Below, one piece after another: positions 46,811 to 55,790 of a DNA stretch of 64,000 nucleotides (position 1 is its first letter; each line of letters starts with the position of its first letter). The notes under the pieces are model-generated. The model was not told the origin of the DNA. It made no database searches and saw only the letters and a program-made list of their open reading frames with translations. The translations under genes were made by a program, and so were the position numbers. The stretch covers positions 124,001-188,000 of the forward strand of contig NZ_LMGJ01000023.1 in assembly GCF_001427385.1 (NCBI RefSeq), in the 5' to 3' direction. The DNA comes from Mesorhizobium sp. Root157. GTDB taxonomy: Bacteria; Pseudomonadota; Alphaproteobacteria; Rhizobiales; Rhizobiaceae.

Positions 46811-46847
46811 CCAGACGGCTTTCGCCGGGCGTGGCAATGATAAAGTG
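46811..46847. repeat. Direct repeat unit, copy 1 of 3
   Basis: CCAGACGGCTTTCGCCGGGC followed by GTGGCAATGATAAAGTG. Copies 2 (46934-46970) and 3 (47338-47375, more diverged) lie in the same orientation. Confidence 0.7.
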
Positions 46848-46933
46848 TGACCTTGGTCGGCCGTCCGGCCATTCGTCGGGGTCCCCGCCAGCGACGAGCG
46901 TAGCGAGAGAGCTTAAAGGCGGGGCAAAGACTC

Positions 46934-46970
46934 CCAGACGGCTTTCGCCGGGCGTGGCGATGACGAAGTG
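46934..46970. repeat. Direct repeat unit, copy 2 of 3
   Basis: Differs from the unit at 46811 at three positions (GTGGCGATGACGAAGTG in the second half). Confidence 0.7.
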
Positions 46971-46980
46971 CAACCATCCC

Positions 46981-47038
46981 TTCGTCATCCTAGGGCGGAG
47001 CAGGCCGAAGGCCGTGGCGCAGACCCTGGGATCCATGC
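46981..47038. repeat. CGTCATCC..GGATCCATG repeat, left arm of inverted pair
   Basis: Begins TTCGTCATCCTAGGG and ends CCCTGGGATCCATG; the unit is present inverted at 47117-47172. Units of this style are dispersed through many rhizobial genomes. Confidence 0.6.
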
Positions 47039-47116
47039 CGTGACCAAGCGGCAGCGCAATACGGTGCACAAGGCCCCATTCTGCACCGCCTTCTACCTTG
47101 CAGCCGCCGTCGCGAC

Positions 47117-47172
47117 ATGGATCCTCGGGTCGTGCCTTTCGCTGCGCTCAGGCTTGCCCGAGGATGACGAAG
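47117..47172. repeat. CGTCATCC..GGATCCATG repeat, inverted copy
   Basis: Begins ATGGATCCTCGGGTC and ends CCCGAGGATGACGAAG; it is the reverse of the unit at 46981. Confidence 0.6.
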
Positions 47173-47264
47173 TCGAGAGGCGCGCGCTTCCCTTCTGCCG
47201 ACAAGGGGAAGGGGCACAGGAAACGTACTCCCGCCAGCGACGAGCGCAACGAGCGAGCTTAAGA

Positions 47265-47308
47265 GCAATTCCAGGAAAAGTGGAAGCCGGTTTTCCGTTC
47301 GGAATTGC
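47265..47308. repeat. CCGG-core palindromic repeat in the repeat island
   Basis: GCAATTCC (47265-47272) and GGAATTGC (47301-47308) enclose GGAAAAGTGGAAGCCGG and TTTTCCG. Confidence 0.7.
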
Positions 47309-47337
47309 GAAACCAGAGAACCGGCAGGGCAAAGACA

Positions 47338-47375
47338 CCAGACAGCAAATGCCGGGCGTGGCGATGATGAAGTTC
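47338..47375. repeat. Direct repeat unit, copy 3 of 3
   Basis: CCAGACAGCAAATGCCGGGC followed by GTGGCGATGATGAAGTTC; a diverged copy lying 11 bp before the stop of the MaoC-like gene. Confidence 0.6.
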
Positions 47376-47385
47376 GGCTTACCGC

Positions 47386-47853
47386 TCAGCCTGTCTTCAC
47401 CAGCACCGAGTTCTCGAACTCGATGACCTTTGCGCCGGTGGAATCGAAGGCTTCAGCGAGGATCGTCAACACCTGCCAGCCCGGCCGCGATGCCATCGGC
47501 CGATATCCGATGCCGGTGCGCGTGAAGCTTATTGCTTCGCCGGCATAGACCGGCTTCAGCCATTTGAGGTTCTTGAAGCCGGGCGAAGGGCCGAATTCCG
47601 GTGCCGGCCCGACACCCGTCCACACGGCTTGCGCAGACGTGATCTGGGCCAGATTGTATTTCATCCACATCGCCGCCGTATGCCATCCGGACGCACACAA
47701 TGCACCGAAGACACTGTTCTTCGCCGCTTCCTCGTCGAGGTGGAAAGGCTGGGGATCGAATTTGGCAGCAAAAGCCTTGATTTCGCCTGGCTGGAATTCG
47801 TGCGTGCCAAGCTGGACGGTGTTGCCGATGCCGAGATATTCGTCGAGCGTCAT
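47386..47853 (-). CDS. MaoC family dehydratase (second of tandem pair)
   Basis: A 155-aa hot-dog-fold protein. The MaoC hydratase pattern is visible in FAAKFDPQPFHLDEEAAKNSVFGALCASGWHTAAM (Asp/His dyad). KWLKPVYAGEAISFT and EFENSVLVKTG complete the fold. It probably hydrates an enoyl-CoA thioester; the substrate is unknown. The start overlaps the stop of the preceding homologue in an ATGA, so the two are translationally coupled and may form a heterodimer. Confidence 0.9.
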   Translation of the reverse strand: MTLDEYLGIGNTVQLGTHEFQPGEIKAFAAKFDPQPFHLDEEAAKNSVFGALCASGWHTAAMWMKYNLAQITSAQAVWTGVGPAPEFGPSPGFKNLKWLKPVYAGEAISFTRTGIGYRPMASRPGWQVLTILAEAFDSTGAKVIEFENSVLVKTG

Positions 47854-48311
47854 TGAGCGGCCTCGCGCGTCAGGAACATCACGGAGTTCTTGAGTTCGAA
47901 CACCGTCTCGCGGCGCTGGTTGAACAGTTCGGTTTTTATCGACACCAGGCCGACAGTGGGCCTGGATTTGGACAAGCGCTTGGAGACGACGGTGCATCTG
48001 CCGGTCAGCGTGTCGTTGGCCAGCACCGGGGCCCGCCACCTGACCTCGTCGATACCGGGCGATCCTTGCGATGTCGAATCGATCAGGAAGGCGTCGCAGA
48101 TCATGCGCATGAAAATGGCGCAGGTGTGCCAGCCGGAGGCGGCGAGCCCGCCCAGAATACTGGCCTTGCCGGCTTCCTCGTCCAGATGCATGGGCTGTGC
48201 ATCGAATTCCGACGCGAATGCGATGATTTCCTCGGCCGTCACCAGCTTGCTGCCAAGATCCAGCGAGGCGCCTTCGGTGAAATCCTCATATGCCCATTTC
48301 TTGGCAGTCAT
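47850..48311 (-). CDS. MaoC family dehydratase (first of tandem pair)
   Basis: A 153-aa paralogue of the next gene. The active-site region reads FASEFDAQPMHLDEEAGKAS followed by ILGGLAASGWHTC, and VRWRAPVLANDTLTG and VFELKNSVMF are conserved. The start at 48311 gives a normal N-terminus (MTAKKWAYEDF); a longer frame to 48371 lacks support. Both paralogues retain the Asp/His residues, unlike pairs where one is degenerate. It overlaps its neighbour by 4 bp. Confidence 0.9.
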   Translation of the reverse strand: MTAKKWAYEDFTEGASLDLGSKLVTAEEIIAFASEFDAQPMHLDEEAGKASILGGLAASGWHTCAIFMRMICDAFLIDSTSQGSPGIDEVRWRAPVLANDTLTGRCTVVSKRLSKSRPTVGLVSIKTELFNQRRETVFELKNSVMFLTREAAQ

Positions 48312-48481
48312 ACGTCCGATCCCGTTCAATCTTGTACTATCACCATGGACCCTCCAAGGCCGTCCGCACAAGCATGACAGCTCTCTTGGTACAGTCGTTT
48401 ATGGGGTTGGCGCGAGCGGCGCAAAGCCACTCCCGCACCCGCAAGGCGCTTGGAATATCGGCCGCAAGCGGTTGGGCCGGT

Positions 48482-48727
48482 TCACTCGATCAGAATATGC
48501 GCTTCGCGGGCGGCCTCGACGAAGATTTCGCGCGCTGCCTTGACGGGCCTCGCGCCGCGCAGGGCGTCGAGACAAGCTCGACGGGCATCGCGATGCTTTG
48601 CCGAGCCTTCCACGGGCCAGTGAGTGCTCAGGAGGTCGACGGCCTGGCGCGCATTCGAAATATGCCGCATTTCACCGAAGATACCGACCGATACCGTGAC
48701 CGGTTGCGAAAACCATCCATCATCCAT
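48482..48727 (-). CDS. DUF982 domain-containing small protein
   Basis: An 81-aa protein of a family expanded in rhizobia. The pattern is GWFSQPVTVSVG..EMRHISNARQAVDLLSTHWP..HRDARRACLDALRG, with the conserved W and the RxxC helix. The function is unknown. The GGGGG stretch about 8 nt before the ATG at 48727 supports this start over 48766. Confidence 0.85.
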   Translation of the reverse strand: MDDGWFSQPVTVSVGIFGEMRHISNARQAVDLLSTHWPVEGSAKHRDARRACLDALRGARPVKAAREIFVEAAREAHILIE

Positions 48728-48830
48728 GGTGCCAACCCCCAAAAGTCTGGATTGAGGAAAACGCACGACAGACCAAGAGGTTGCACCTCGAACGGCCGCG
48801 ATGCAAGACCTTGTGAAGCCGAGGCTTGGA

Positions 48831-49934
48831 TCAGGTGTTAAACTTGAACAGCATCACGTCGCCATCCTGGACGACGTATTCCTTGCCTTCGTCACGCGCC
48901 TTGCCGGCTTCCTTGGCTGCGACTTCACCGCCCAGCGCGACGAAGTCGTCATAGGCGATGGTCTGCGCCCTGATGAAGCCGCGTTCGAAGTCGGTATGGA
49001 TGACGCCTGCCGCCTGGGGTGCCTTGGTGCCGCGCGAGATCGTCCAGGCGCGGGTCTCCTTGGGACCGGCGGTGAAATAGGTGATCAGGTGCAGCAATTC
49101 GTAGCCGGCGCGGATCAGCTTATCGAGGCCTGGCTCCTCCAGGCCCATCGAAGCCAGGAACTCGAGTTCCTCGTCGTCGGGAAGCTGGGCAACCTCGGCT
49201 TCGATTGCCGCCGAGATCACCACGGTGCGTGCGCCTTGGGCCTCGGCCATCGTCTCGACAGCGCGGGTGTGCTCGTTGCCGGCCGCTGCGTCAGCCTCCG
49301 AGACGTTGCAGACATAGAGGACGGGGTGCGAGGTGAGCAGGTTCAGCCCCTTTAGGATGGACAGGTCTTCGGAGTCGATGCCGGCGAGCAGCACGCGGGT
49401 CGGCTTGCCCTCCTGCAGCAGCGCCAGCGCCTTTTCCATCATAGGCAGGGCAGTCGTCGCCTCCTTGTCCTTGCCGGAGGCGCGCTTGCGGATCTGGACG
49501 ATGCGGCGCTCGATGCTATCGAGGTCGGCCAGCATCAGTTCCGTCTCGACCGTCTCGGCGTCGGCAACTGGGTCAATGCGGCCCTCGACGTGGGTGATGT
49601 CGTCATCCTCGAAGCAGCGCAGCACGTGCACGATCGCGTCGACCTCGCGGATATTGGCGAGGAACTGGTTGCCTAAGCCCTCGCCCTTGGAAGCGCCGCG
49701 CACCAGGCCGGCGATATCGACGAAGGATATGCGTGTGGGGATGATTTCCTTGGATTTGGAGATGTCAGCAATCTTGCGCAGCCGGGGATCGGGGACAGCC
49801 ACTTCGCCGGTGTTCGGCTCGATGGTGCAGAACGGATAGTTGGCGGCCTGGGCGGCAGCCGTTCTGGTCAGCGCGTTGAAAAGGGTCGACTTGCCGACAT
49901 TCGGCAAGCCGACGATACCGCATTTGAAGCCCAT
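48831..49934 (-). CDS. ychF: Redox-regulated ATPase YchF
   Basis: A 367-aa Obg-family P-loop protein. G1 is GLPNVGKSTLFNALT near residue 8; G3 is DIAGLVRGASKGEG near 70; the NVSEAD motif replaces NKxD, which gives ATP preference. The C-terminal TGS domain is visible (TYFTAGPKETRAWTI; TDFERGFIRAQTI). It is linked to ribosome and oxidative-stress regulation. It is commonly next to pth, as here (84 bp). Confidence 0.96.
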   Translation of the reverse strand: MGFKCGIVGLPNVGKSTLFNALTRTAAAQAANYPFCTIEPNTGEVAVPDPRLRKIADISKSKEIIPTRISFVDIAGLVRGASKGEGLGNQFLANIREVDAIVHVLRCFEDDDITHVEGRIDPVADAETVETELMLADLDSIERRIVQIRKRASGKDKEATTALPMMEKALALLQEGKPTRVLLAGIDSEDLSILKGLNLLTSHPVLYVCNVSEADAAAGNEHTRAVETMAEAQGARTVVISAAIEAEVAQLPDDEELEFLASMGLEEPGLDKLIRAGYELLHLITYFTAGPKETRAWTISRGTKAPQAAGVIHTDFERGFIRAQTIAYDDFVALGGEVAAKEAGKARDEGKEYVVQDGDVMLFKFNT

Positions 49935-50018
49935 GATTTATCAAGTCCTGTCGATATCGGAAGTTGCCCCGGCTATGAGCGAAAGGGCCAAGGCTCGTCA
50001 AGCCCCGCCCGTGCCATG

Positions 50019-50744
50019 CTATTTTTTCGTGCCGAACAACTTTTTGAGCATTGCCGCCATAGGCCCGGTCTCCGGGATTTTCACCGCCGGCGCCTGCTGG
50101 CGGGCCTGGCGGACATGGCTTTGGGCTTTCGGTTGCTTGGGTGGCGGCCGGTCGGCATCGCCAGTCGGCTGGAGTTTGTCGCGCAAGGTCAAGGTGATGT
50201 GGTTCATGAAGGAACTGTCGTCGCCCTTGGCGATCAGGCCGACTCCGCCCGCGACCGCCTCGATCAGCACGTCGAGCCATTCCTGGTCGGCTTTTGAAAA
50301 GTCGCCCAGCACATGACCATGGACCATTTCCCTGGCGCCTGGATGGCCGACGCCGATGCGAACGCGGCGATAGTCCTTGCCGATGTGCTGGTCGAGCGAG
50401 CGGATGCCGTTGTGGCCGCCGGAACCGCCGCCGACCTTGACCCGTACCTTGCCGGCGGCAAGGTCGATCTCGTCGTAGAAGACGGTCACCGCGGACGGTT
50501 CCAGCTTGTAGAAGCGCAAGGCCTCGCCTACCGACTGGCCAGAGAGGTTCATGAATGTTTGCGGCTTGATCAGCAGGACCTTCTCGCTGCCGAGCTTGCC
50601 TTCCGCGATCTCTGCCTGAAACTTGCGCGACCAGGGAGAAAACGAATGGCGGCGGGCTATCGCGTCCGCCGCCATGAAGCCGACATTATGCCGGTTGTTC
50701 GCATACTTCGCACCCGGATTGCCGAGGCCTGCAAAGAGCAGCAT
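50019..50744 (-). CDS. pth: Peptidyl-tRNA hydrolase
   Basis: Releases tRNA from abortive peptidyl-tRNAs. At 241 aa it is longer than the usual 190. The catalytic domain shows [21 protein letters not shown] (His20 and Asn), [10 protein letters not shown], and [14 protein letters not shown]. The last 55 residues form a basic, Pro/Gln-rich tail ([18 protein letters not shown]) ending in [10 protein letters not shown], common in alphaproteobacterial enzymes. It lies 24 bp after rplY, in the usual rplY-pth-ychF unit. Confidence 0.96.
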   Translation of the reverse strand: MLLFAGLGNPGAKYANNRHNVGFMAADAIARRHSFSPWSRKFQAEIAEGKLGSEKVLLIKPQTFMNLSGQSVGEALRFYKLEPSAVTVFYDEIDLAAGKVRVKVGGGSGGHNGIRSLDQHIGKDYRRVRIGVGHPGAREMVHGHVLGDFSKADQEWLDVLIEAVAGGVGLIAKGDDSSFMNHITLTLRDKLQPTGDADRPPPKQPKAQSHVRQARQQAPAVKIPETGPMAAMLKKLFGTKK

Positions 50745-50768
50745 CGTTATCCTCCGGCCGTGAAGAGA

Positions 50769-51401
50769 TTACTTCTCTTCGGGAGCAGCGGCCGGAGCAG
50801 CGGCTTCGGCTGTTTCATCGGCGTCAGACTTTGCTGCTGCGGTACCGGCGATGGTCGCGATGGTGAAGTCGCGATCGGAAATCACAGGCTTGACGCCAGC
50901 CGGAAGCTTGACCGCCGAAATGTGGATGGAAACACCGATCTCGGCTCCGTCGAGGTCGACGGTAATGAAGTCCGGGATGGCGTTGGCCGGGCATTGGAAT
51001 TCAACTTCATGGCGCACCACGTTGAGCACGCCGCCGCGCTTGATGCCGGGCGACTTCTCTTCGTTGATGAAGCGGACGGGGACATTGACGTTGACCTGCG
51101 TGTCCTTGCTGACGCGGAGGAAGTCGACGTGCAGAGGGAAGTCCTTGACCGGGTCGAGTTGGTAGTCCTTGGGGAGGACCTGGATCTTCTTGCCGTCGAC
51201 GTCGATCGTCGCGACAGTGGTCAGGAAGCCGCCGCCGTGAATCTTGTAGAACACTTCCTTGTAGGGCAGCGTGATCGCCAGGGGAGGCTGCTTGTCGCCG
51301 TAAATGACGGCCGGTACTTTACCGTTGCGGCGAACTTCACGGGCGGACCCCTTACCGACCTGTTCGCGTGCTTCGGCCTTGAGCTCGTATGTGTTGCTCA
51401 T
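50769..51401 (-). CDS. rplY: 50S ribosomal protein L25/general stress protein Ctc
   Basis: A 210-aa CTC-type L25. The N-terminal L25 domain ([26 protein letters not shown]) binds 5S rRNA; the TL5 C-terminal beta domain follows. It ends with an Ala/Glu-rich tail ([11 protein letters not shown]) typical of alphaproteobacteria. GGAAA lies before the ATG at 51401; a longer frame to 51530 has no ribosome-binding site. It is the first gene of rplY-pth-ychF, and the promoter should lie in 51402-51709. Confidence 0.95.
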   Translation of the reverse strand: MSNTYELKAEAREQVGKGSAREVRRNGKVPAVIYGDKQPPLAITLPYKEVFYKIHGGGFLTTVATIDVDGKKIQVLPKDYQLDPVKDFPLHVDFLRVSKDTQVNVNVPVRFINEEKSPGIKRGGVLNVVRHEVEFQCPANAIPDFITVDLDGAEIGVSIHISAVKLPAGVKPVISDRDFTIATIAGTAAAKSDADETAEAAAPAAAPEEK

Positions 51402-51709
51402 GGCATTTCCTTTCGCGTTGTTATGGAGCGTTTGCGTCAGGCAAAAAGCCTGGTCCGTAAACGTTGAAGGTGCCATGGTGTGCATGATGGTCTGAAAACC
51501 ATCGGCCTTCGGGATCATGCAGGAAGGCAACCTTCCACCGCGTTGCCTCCAAGGGTGTCTACGCGGCTGGCGGCTCTATATCGGAACGGGATGCGCTGCG
51601 CAAGACTTGGCGATACAGCCAGGGCCGCGCCCGGACCCGAATTTCGATTGGTTCCGAAGCGTGTCGCATTCAAACGAATTATATGACGCGCTTCGACGTT
51701 TTCAGTCTT
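51402..51709. other. 308-bp upstream region of rplY with no gene
   Basis: No ORF with protein-like sequence was found. The region has AT-rich patches (for example AAACGAATTATATGACG near 51672) that may be promoters. A near-perfect short hairpin, GAAGGCAACCTTCC (51531-51544), is also present. Confidence 0.4.
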
Positions 51710-51756
51710 GCACATGTCGTGCTCCGGAAGCCGGTTTTCACTTTCGGGCGACATGC
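51710..51756. repeat. CCGG-core palindromic repeat next to the MFS stop codon
   Basis: GCACATGTCG and GCGACATGC ends enclose CCGGAAGCCGG and TTTTCACTTTCGG. The element ends one base from the stop codon (51758-51760) of the minus-strand MFS gene. Confidence 0.7.
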
Positions 51757-51757
51757 T

Positions 51758-52978
51758 TCAAGCGTTGATCTTGTTCGCCAGCTTCATGTTCGGCAGGAAA
51801 ATGGTGAGCAGGCCGAGCAGCGGCAAATACGAGCATATCCGGTAGACGTAGTCGATACCTTTGACGTCAGCGACCACACCAAGAATCGCGGCAGCGATGC
51901 CGGCCATGCCGAAGGCGAAACCGAAAAAGATACCCGCAATCATGCCGACGCGACCTGGAACCAGTTCCTGGGCGAAAACGACGATGTTGGAGAAGGCAGA
52001 CGACAGGATCAGGCCGATAATGATGGTCAGGCCGATGGTCCATTCCAGATTCGCGTAAGGCAGCGCCAGTGTGAACGGCAGTACGCCGACGATCGAGAAC
52101 CAGATCATCGCCTTCTGGCCGAAACGATCTCCGAATGGCCCGCCGAGCAGAATCCCGAGCGCTGACGCGCCGAGGAACGCGAAGAGCAGAACCTGCGACA
52201 TTTGCACTGAAACGTCGAACTTCTCGATGACGTAGAAGGTGTAATAGCTGGAAATGCTGGCGATGTAGGCGTTCTTGGTCAGCACCAGCAAGGTCAAGAT
52301 CGCCAACGCCCAGACGATGCGGTTGTGCGAGAAGGGGGAGACGAAGGCCATCGCCTTGCGACTTTTCTGCATGGCGCGCAGGCGGCTGTACCAACCGCCG
52401 ACCCGGTAGAGAACGGTGATGCCGATCAACGAGCCTGCCGTGAACCACGCGATGCTGGATTGTCCAAACGGCACAACGATGAATGCGGCGAGCAGAGGGC
52501 CGAGCGCTTGGCCGGTATTGCCGCCGACCTGAAACAGGGACTGCGCAAGGCCATGCCTGCCGCCGGAGGCGAGGCGGGCGATGCGCGAGGATTCGGGATG
52601 GAATACAGCCGAACCGACGCCGATCAGCGATGCTCCGATAAGCAGCAGCCAATAGTGGCCGGCATAAGCAAGCACGATCAAGCCAAAAAGCGATAACATC
52701 ATGCCGAAAGGCAGCGAATATGGCATTGGCCGTTTGTCGGTGACCAGGCCCACGACCGGCTGCAGCAGAGATGCGGTAATCTGGAAGGTGAAGGTCAAAA
52801 GGCCGATTTGCCAGAAGTCGAGGCCGTAATTGGCCTTCAGCAACGGATAGATGGCCGACAGCAGCGACTGCATGATGTCGTTGATGCCGTGACAAAAGCT
52901 CACCGCAAGGATGACCGTGAATGCGGTCGCTGTTGCCGTCGTGGCTGTGCCTCCAGCAGTCGCTGTCGTGTCGGTCAA
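51758..52978 (-). CDS. MFS transporter, fosmidomycin-resistance (Fsr)-like
   Basis: A 406-aa, twelve-helix major facilitator. Fsr-like features are the N-terminal SFCHGINDIMQSLLSAIYPLL, VGLVTDKRPMPYSLPFG near 80 (MFS A-motif region) and GVGSAVFHPESSRIARLASGGR near 130. It is a probable drug or metabolite/proton antiporter. It is divergent to an AraC regulator with a 116-bp gap, which suggests local control. The first 20 residues are an odd Thr/Ala-rich stretch. Confidence 0.9.
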   Translation of the reverse strand: MTDTTATAGGTATTATATAFTVILAVSFCHGINDIMQSLLSAIYPLLKANYGLDFWQIGLLTFTFQITASLLQPVVGLVTDKRPMPYSLPFGMMLSLFGLIVLAYAGHYWLLLIGASLIGVGSAVFHPESSRIARLASGGRHGLAQSLFQVGGNTGQALGPLLAAFIVVPFGQSSIAWFTAGSLIGITVLYRVGGWYSRLRAMQKSRKAMAFVSPFSHNRIVWALAILTLLVLTKNAYIASISSYYTFYVIEKFDVSVQMSQVLLFAFLGASALGILLGGPFGDRFGQKAMIWFSIVGVLPFTLALPYANLEWTIGLTIIIGLILSSAFSNIVVFAQELVPGRVGMIAGIFFGFAFGMAGIAAAILGVVADVKGIDYVYRICSYLPLLGLLTIFLPNMKLANKINA

Positions 52979-53094
52979 GGGAGGGCTCCGTGAAATTGCG
53001 GGCCGTCATGCGGCGCCGCGCGAGCTTATAGTATGGTTGCGGGGCAACTGCTTTCGTGCTTTGGTCCAAATCTTACGCGAGTGGGCCATCACAT

Positions 53095-53952
53095 ATGGTA
53101 ATCAAGGTTTCTCATCTGGAAACCCCGGTCACGGATCTCTTTACCTTGCATCGCTCTCGCCTGGACTGGCTGGAGGGGACGAGCGGACCGATCATCGCCT
53201 TGCCGTCGGAGTACCCGGACGGTTATCGCGTGCCGGAGCATCACCATAGCCGCAGCCAATTGCTGCACGCCTTGACGGGTGTCGTGCTGGTGAAGACAGA
53301 TTACGGGCGCTGGATGGTTCCGCCCGATCACGCGATGTGGATTCCCGCCGGCATCGAACATGCGGTAGAGATGCTGGGCGAAGTGAGCATGCGCTCGGTC
53401 TATGTCACGCCCGAGGCAATCGAGGGACTGCCCAGCGGTCTTCGCGTCGTGGCTGTCAGCGATCTTATGCGCAGCCTGATCATCGAAGCGGTGACGCTGC
53501 CGCCAGAACCGCAACTTAGCGGCCGTTCCGGACTGGTTCTGAATCTTCTGCTTCATGAAATTCCGAATCTTCCGGTGAAGCCTCTTGGTCTGCCATTTCC
53601 TGCCGACAGACGGATTTCCGCGCTTTGCCGCCGTTTCCTGGCGGCGCCATCGCCGCATGCGACCATCGACGACTGGGCGGAACTGGTGGGCATGAGCCGC
53701 CGGTCGTTCACGCGGACGTTTCATCGACAGACAGGGTTGTCGCTTTCGACCTGGCGCCAACAAGCGCTTTTGTTTGCGGCGTTGCCGCGATTGACAGACG
53801 GCGAGACCGTCACGCGGGTGGCGCTCGACCTCGGCTATGACAGCGTGCCGGCCTTCACAACCATGTTCAAGCGCATGCTGGGTATTTCACCGCGCGCCTA
53901 TCTGCGTGGCTCGCGGGACATCGAACGGCCGGTCCGGCCAAGCGAAAACTAG
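53095..53952 (+). CDS. AraC family transcriptional regulator (cupin plus HTH)
   Basis: About 285 aa. The N-terminal cupin-like sensor (EHHHSRSQLLHALTG; PPDHAMWIPAGIEHAVE) is followed by the AraC double helix-turn-helix (DDWAELVGMSRRSFTRTFHRQTG; ALDLGYDSVPAFTTMFKR) and PRAYL near the end. This resembles the NimR/YeaM type that controls a divergent MFS exporter, as here. A GTG at 53056 would add 13 residues. The stop codon overlaps the composite repeat at 53951. Confidence 0.9.
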   Translation: MVIKVSHLETPVTDLFTLHRSRLDWLEGTSGPIIALPSEYPDGYRVPEHHHSRSQLLHALTGVVLVKTDYGRWMVPPDHAMWIPAGIEHAVEMLGEVSMRSVYVTPEAIEGLPSGLRVVAVSDLMRSLIIEAVTLPPEPQLSGRSGLVLNLLLHEIPNLPVKPLGLPFPADRRISALCRRFLAAPSPHATIDDWAELVGMSRRSFTRTFHRQTGLSLSTWRQQALLFAALPRLTDGETVTRVALDLGYDSVPAFTTMFKRMLGISPRAYLRGSRDIERPVRPSEN

Positions 53953-54052
53953 AGCGCGTGGCTATCTTCCAGATTCGCTGGCGCGCTCTAAGTATTTGTT
54001 TTTGTGAATGTCGTTATCCCGAAACCGGTTCCCACTTTCGGGCGACATGCAT
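53951..54052. repeat. Composite palindromic repeat filling the gap between AraC and prs
   Basis: AGAGCGCG (from 53951, overlapping the AraC TAG) pairs with CGCGCTCT (53982-53989). It is followed by AATGTCG..CGACATGCAT (to 54052) with the CGAAACCGG..CCACTTTCGGG core. The last base is the first base of the prs stop codon complement. The element occupies the whole intergenic space of two convergent genes. Confidence 0.75.
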
Positions 54053-54987
54053 TAGTCGAAGAGGCTGGAAACGGACTGCTCGGAAGCGGTGCGGGAAATG
54101 GCTTCCCCGAGCAGGTCGGCAACGGTGATGACGCGAATGTTGGGCGCGTCGAGCGCTGCCTGTGTCGGCTGGATCGAGTCGGTAATGACGAGTTCCTGCA
54201 AGTGCGAGCCGGCGATGCGGGCGGCGGCGCCGCCGGAAAGAACGCCGTGTGTGATATAGGCGGTAACGCTTGTCGCGCCTTTCTCCAGAAGCGCGTCAGC
54301 AGCGTTGCACAGCGTGCCGCCGGAATCGACGATGTCATCGATCAACAGGCAATCCTTGCCGTGTACGTCTCCGATAACGTTCATCACTTCCGATTCGCCA
54401 GGCCGTTCGCGACGTTTGTCGACGATGGCCAATTGGGCGTCGATGCGTTTTGCCAAGGCCCGCGCGCGTACGACGCCGCCGACGTCAGGCGATACCACCA
54501 TGACGTTGGCCAATTGCTTGTACTTGGCCTTCACGTCGCGTGCCATTACCGGCACCGAGAACAGGTTGTCGGTGGGCATATCGAAGAAGCCCTGAATCTG
54601 GCCGGCGTGCAGGTCGAGCGTCAATACGCGGCTGGCGCCGGCGCGGGTGATCATGTTTGCGACCAACTTGGCCGAAATCGGCGTGCGGCCCGAAGCACGG
54701 CGATCCTGTCTGGCGTAGCCGAAATAGGGGATGACGGCGGTAATACGCCGTGCGGACGAACGCATGAAAGCGTCCATCATGATCAGTAGTTCCATCAAGT
54801 GGTCGTTCGTGGGGAAAGATGTCGACTGCAGGATGAAAACATCCTCACCGCGCACATTTTCCTGGATTTCGACGAAAATCTCCTGGTCGGCGAAGCGCCG
54901 GACGCTGGCCTTGCCAAGCGGGATGTTGAGGTAGCGGGCGACTGCTTCGGCCAGCACCCTGTTGGAATTGCCCGCGAAGAGTTTCAT
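54052..54987 (-). CDS. prs: Ribose-phosphate pyrophosphokinase
   Basis: A 311-aa enzyme making PRPP from ribose 5-phosphate and ATP. The opening [20 protein letters not shown], the flexible-loop [13 protein letters not shown], the PRPP-binding [14 protein letters not shown] near 217-230, and the metal-site [12 protein letters not shown] near 130 are all normal. PRPP feeds purines, pyrimidines, His and Trp, including apt and trpE(G) products in this window. It lies 121 bp after the lipoprotein gene. Confidence 0.97.
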   Translation of the reverse strand: MKLFAGNSNRVLAEAVARYLNIPLGKASVRRFADQEIFVEIQENVRGEDVFILQSTSFPTNDHLMELLIMMDAFMRSSARRITAVIPYFGYARQDRRASGRTPISAKLVANMITRAGASRVLTLDLHAGQIQGFFDMPTDNLFSVPVMARDVKAKYKQLANVMVVSPDVGGVVRARALAKRIDAQLAIVDKRRERPGESEVMNVIGDVHGKDCLLIDDIVDSGGTLCNAADALLEKGATSVTAYITHGVLSGGAAARIAGSHLQELVITDSIQPTQAALDAPNIRVITVADLLGEAISRTASEQSVSSLFD

Positions 54988-55108
54988 ATGTCGTTCCTGG
55001 AGAGAATTTTATCGGCTTTTAGCCGCCTTGACCGGTATTGCAAGCGCTGAGAGCCGTAATCCTCCGGCAACCCCCATAAAAACGCGACCGAGACGGCTGA
55101 ACGTCCAG

Positions 55109-55741
55109 TTAGCCGGTACGGCCTCCAAGCCACGATGAAAATTGGTCAATGGTCGTATTGGCAATAGCCTGCATCGTTGCCGGAGCTACGCCCGTCCAGC
55201 CTTCCGCGCCATTGACCGTCGCTGCCGTTTCCTGGCCATTGATGCGGTGAAGGCGATTGCCGGCGGGATCGTAGATGTCCCAGACATAGATCACGGTGGT
55301 GTTCTTGCCTTCCGTGAGCACCGAGAAATAGCCCTTCAGAATGTGCGTGGCAGACTGGTCCATGCTGCCGGCCAGCGTGATGCCGCGCTGCCGCGCCTGG
55401 GTTTGAAGTTGTTCTGTCAAAGGTATTGCGGCGTCGACTGAGGTGCCGACAATGGGGGCGATTTGGAGGCGCGTCCTGCCAACCACAGCGGTTTGTTGCG
55501 GCGCTACCTGTGTGCCGGGCGAAACTGGCGTGGTTGGTGCTGCGCTGGAGGCTGGCGGACGTGCAGGCGTTGTTTCTGTTCCCATCGTCGAGGGGACCTT
55601 CGATGCCAAATCACCCTGGGAAGCAGGCGTAGGGTCCGTTTGCCGGCCAAGGGCGGATGGGTCGAGCACGCCGGAACTGTTGCAAGCTGAAAGGCCGAGC
55701 GCAAGGAGCACTGATACGGCGGGAATGGGCGATCGCCTCAT
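55109..55741 (-). CDS. Putative lipoprotein
   Basis: A 210-aa lipoprotein. The signal peptide is MRRSPIPAVSVLLALG with lipobox LSAC (Cys20). A long Pro/Thr/Ala/Ser-rich linker follows (about 40-100), then a compact domain (RLQIAPIVGTSVDAAIPLTEQL; HILKGYFSVLTEGKNTTVIY). The start at 55741 has AAGGAG ten nt upstream; the longer ORF start at 55783 is less likely. The domain may belong to small Hyphomicrobiales envelope proteins; I do not recognise it. It follows the M24 peptidase gene by 49 bp. Confidence 0.8.
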   Translation of the reverse strand: MRRSPIPAVSVLLALGLSACNSSGVLDPSALGRQTDPTPASQGDLASKVPSTMGTETTPARPPASSAAPTTPVSPGTQVAPQQTAVVGRTRLQIAPIVGTSVDAAIPLTEQLQTQARQRGITLAGSMDQSATHILKGYFSVLTEGKNTTVIYVWDIYDPAGNRLHRINGQETAATVNGAEGWTGVAPATMQAIANTTIDQFSSWLGGRTG

Positions 55742-55790
55742 GTGCGCTAAACACTCCTTGACGGCCCGGACATGTCCGGCCACCGTGGTT

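Larger units (their letters stand above)
46341..47385. repeat. 1.04-kb gene-free island of dispersed repeats
   Basis: No ORF here resembles a gene. Recognisable units: a nested hairpin (46701-46776); three copies of a CCAGACGG..CCGGGCGTGGC..GATGA unit (46811, 46934, 47338); two CGCCAGCGACGAGCG..GAGCTTAA units (near 46890 and 47231); an inverted pair of a CGTCATCC..GGATCCATG unit (46981-47038 and 47117-47172); and a CCGG-core copy (47265-47308). It resembles a sink for intergenic palindromic elements. Confidence 0.7.

Noticed and set aside
51515..51754. 79-codon minus-strand ORF between rplY and the MFS gene
   Set aside because: No ribosome-binding site, overlaps the palindromic repeat, and no family resemblance.
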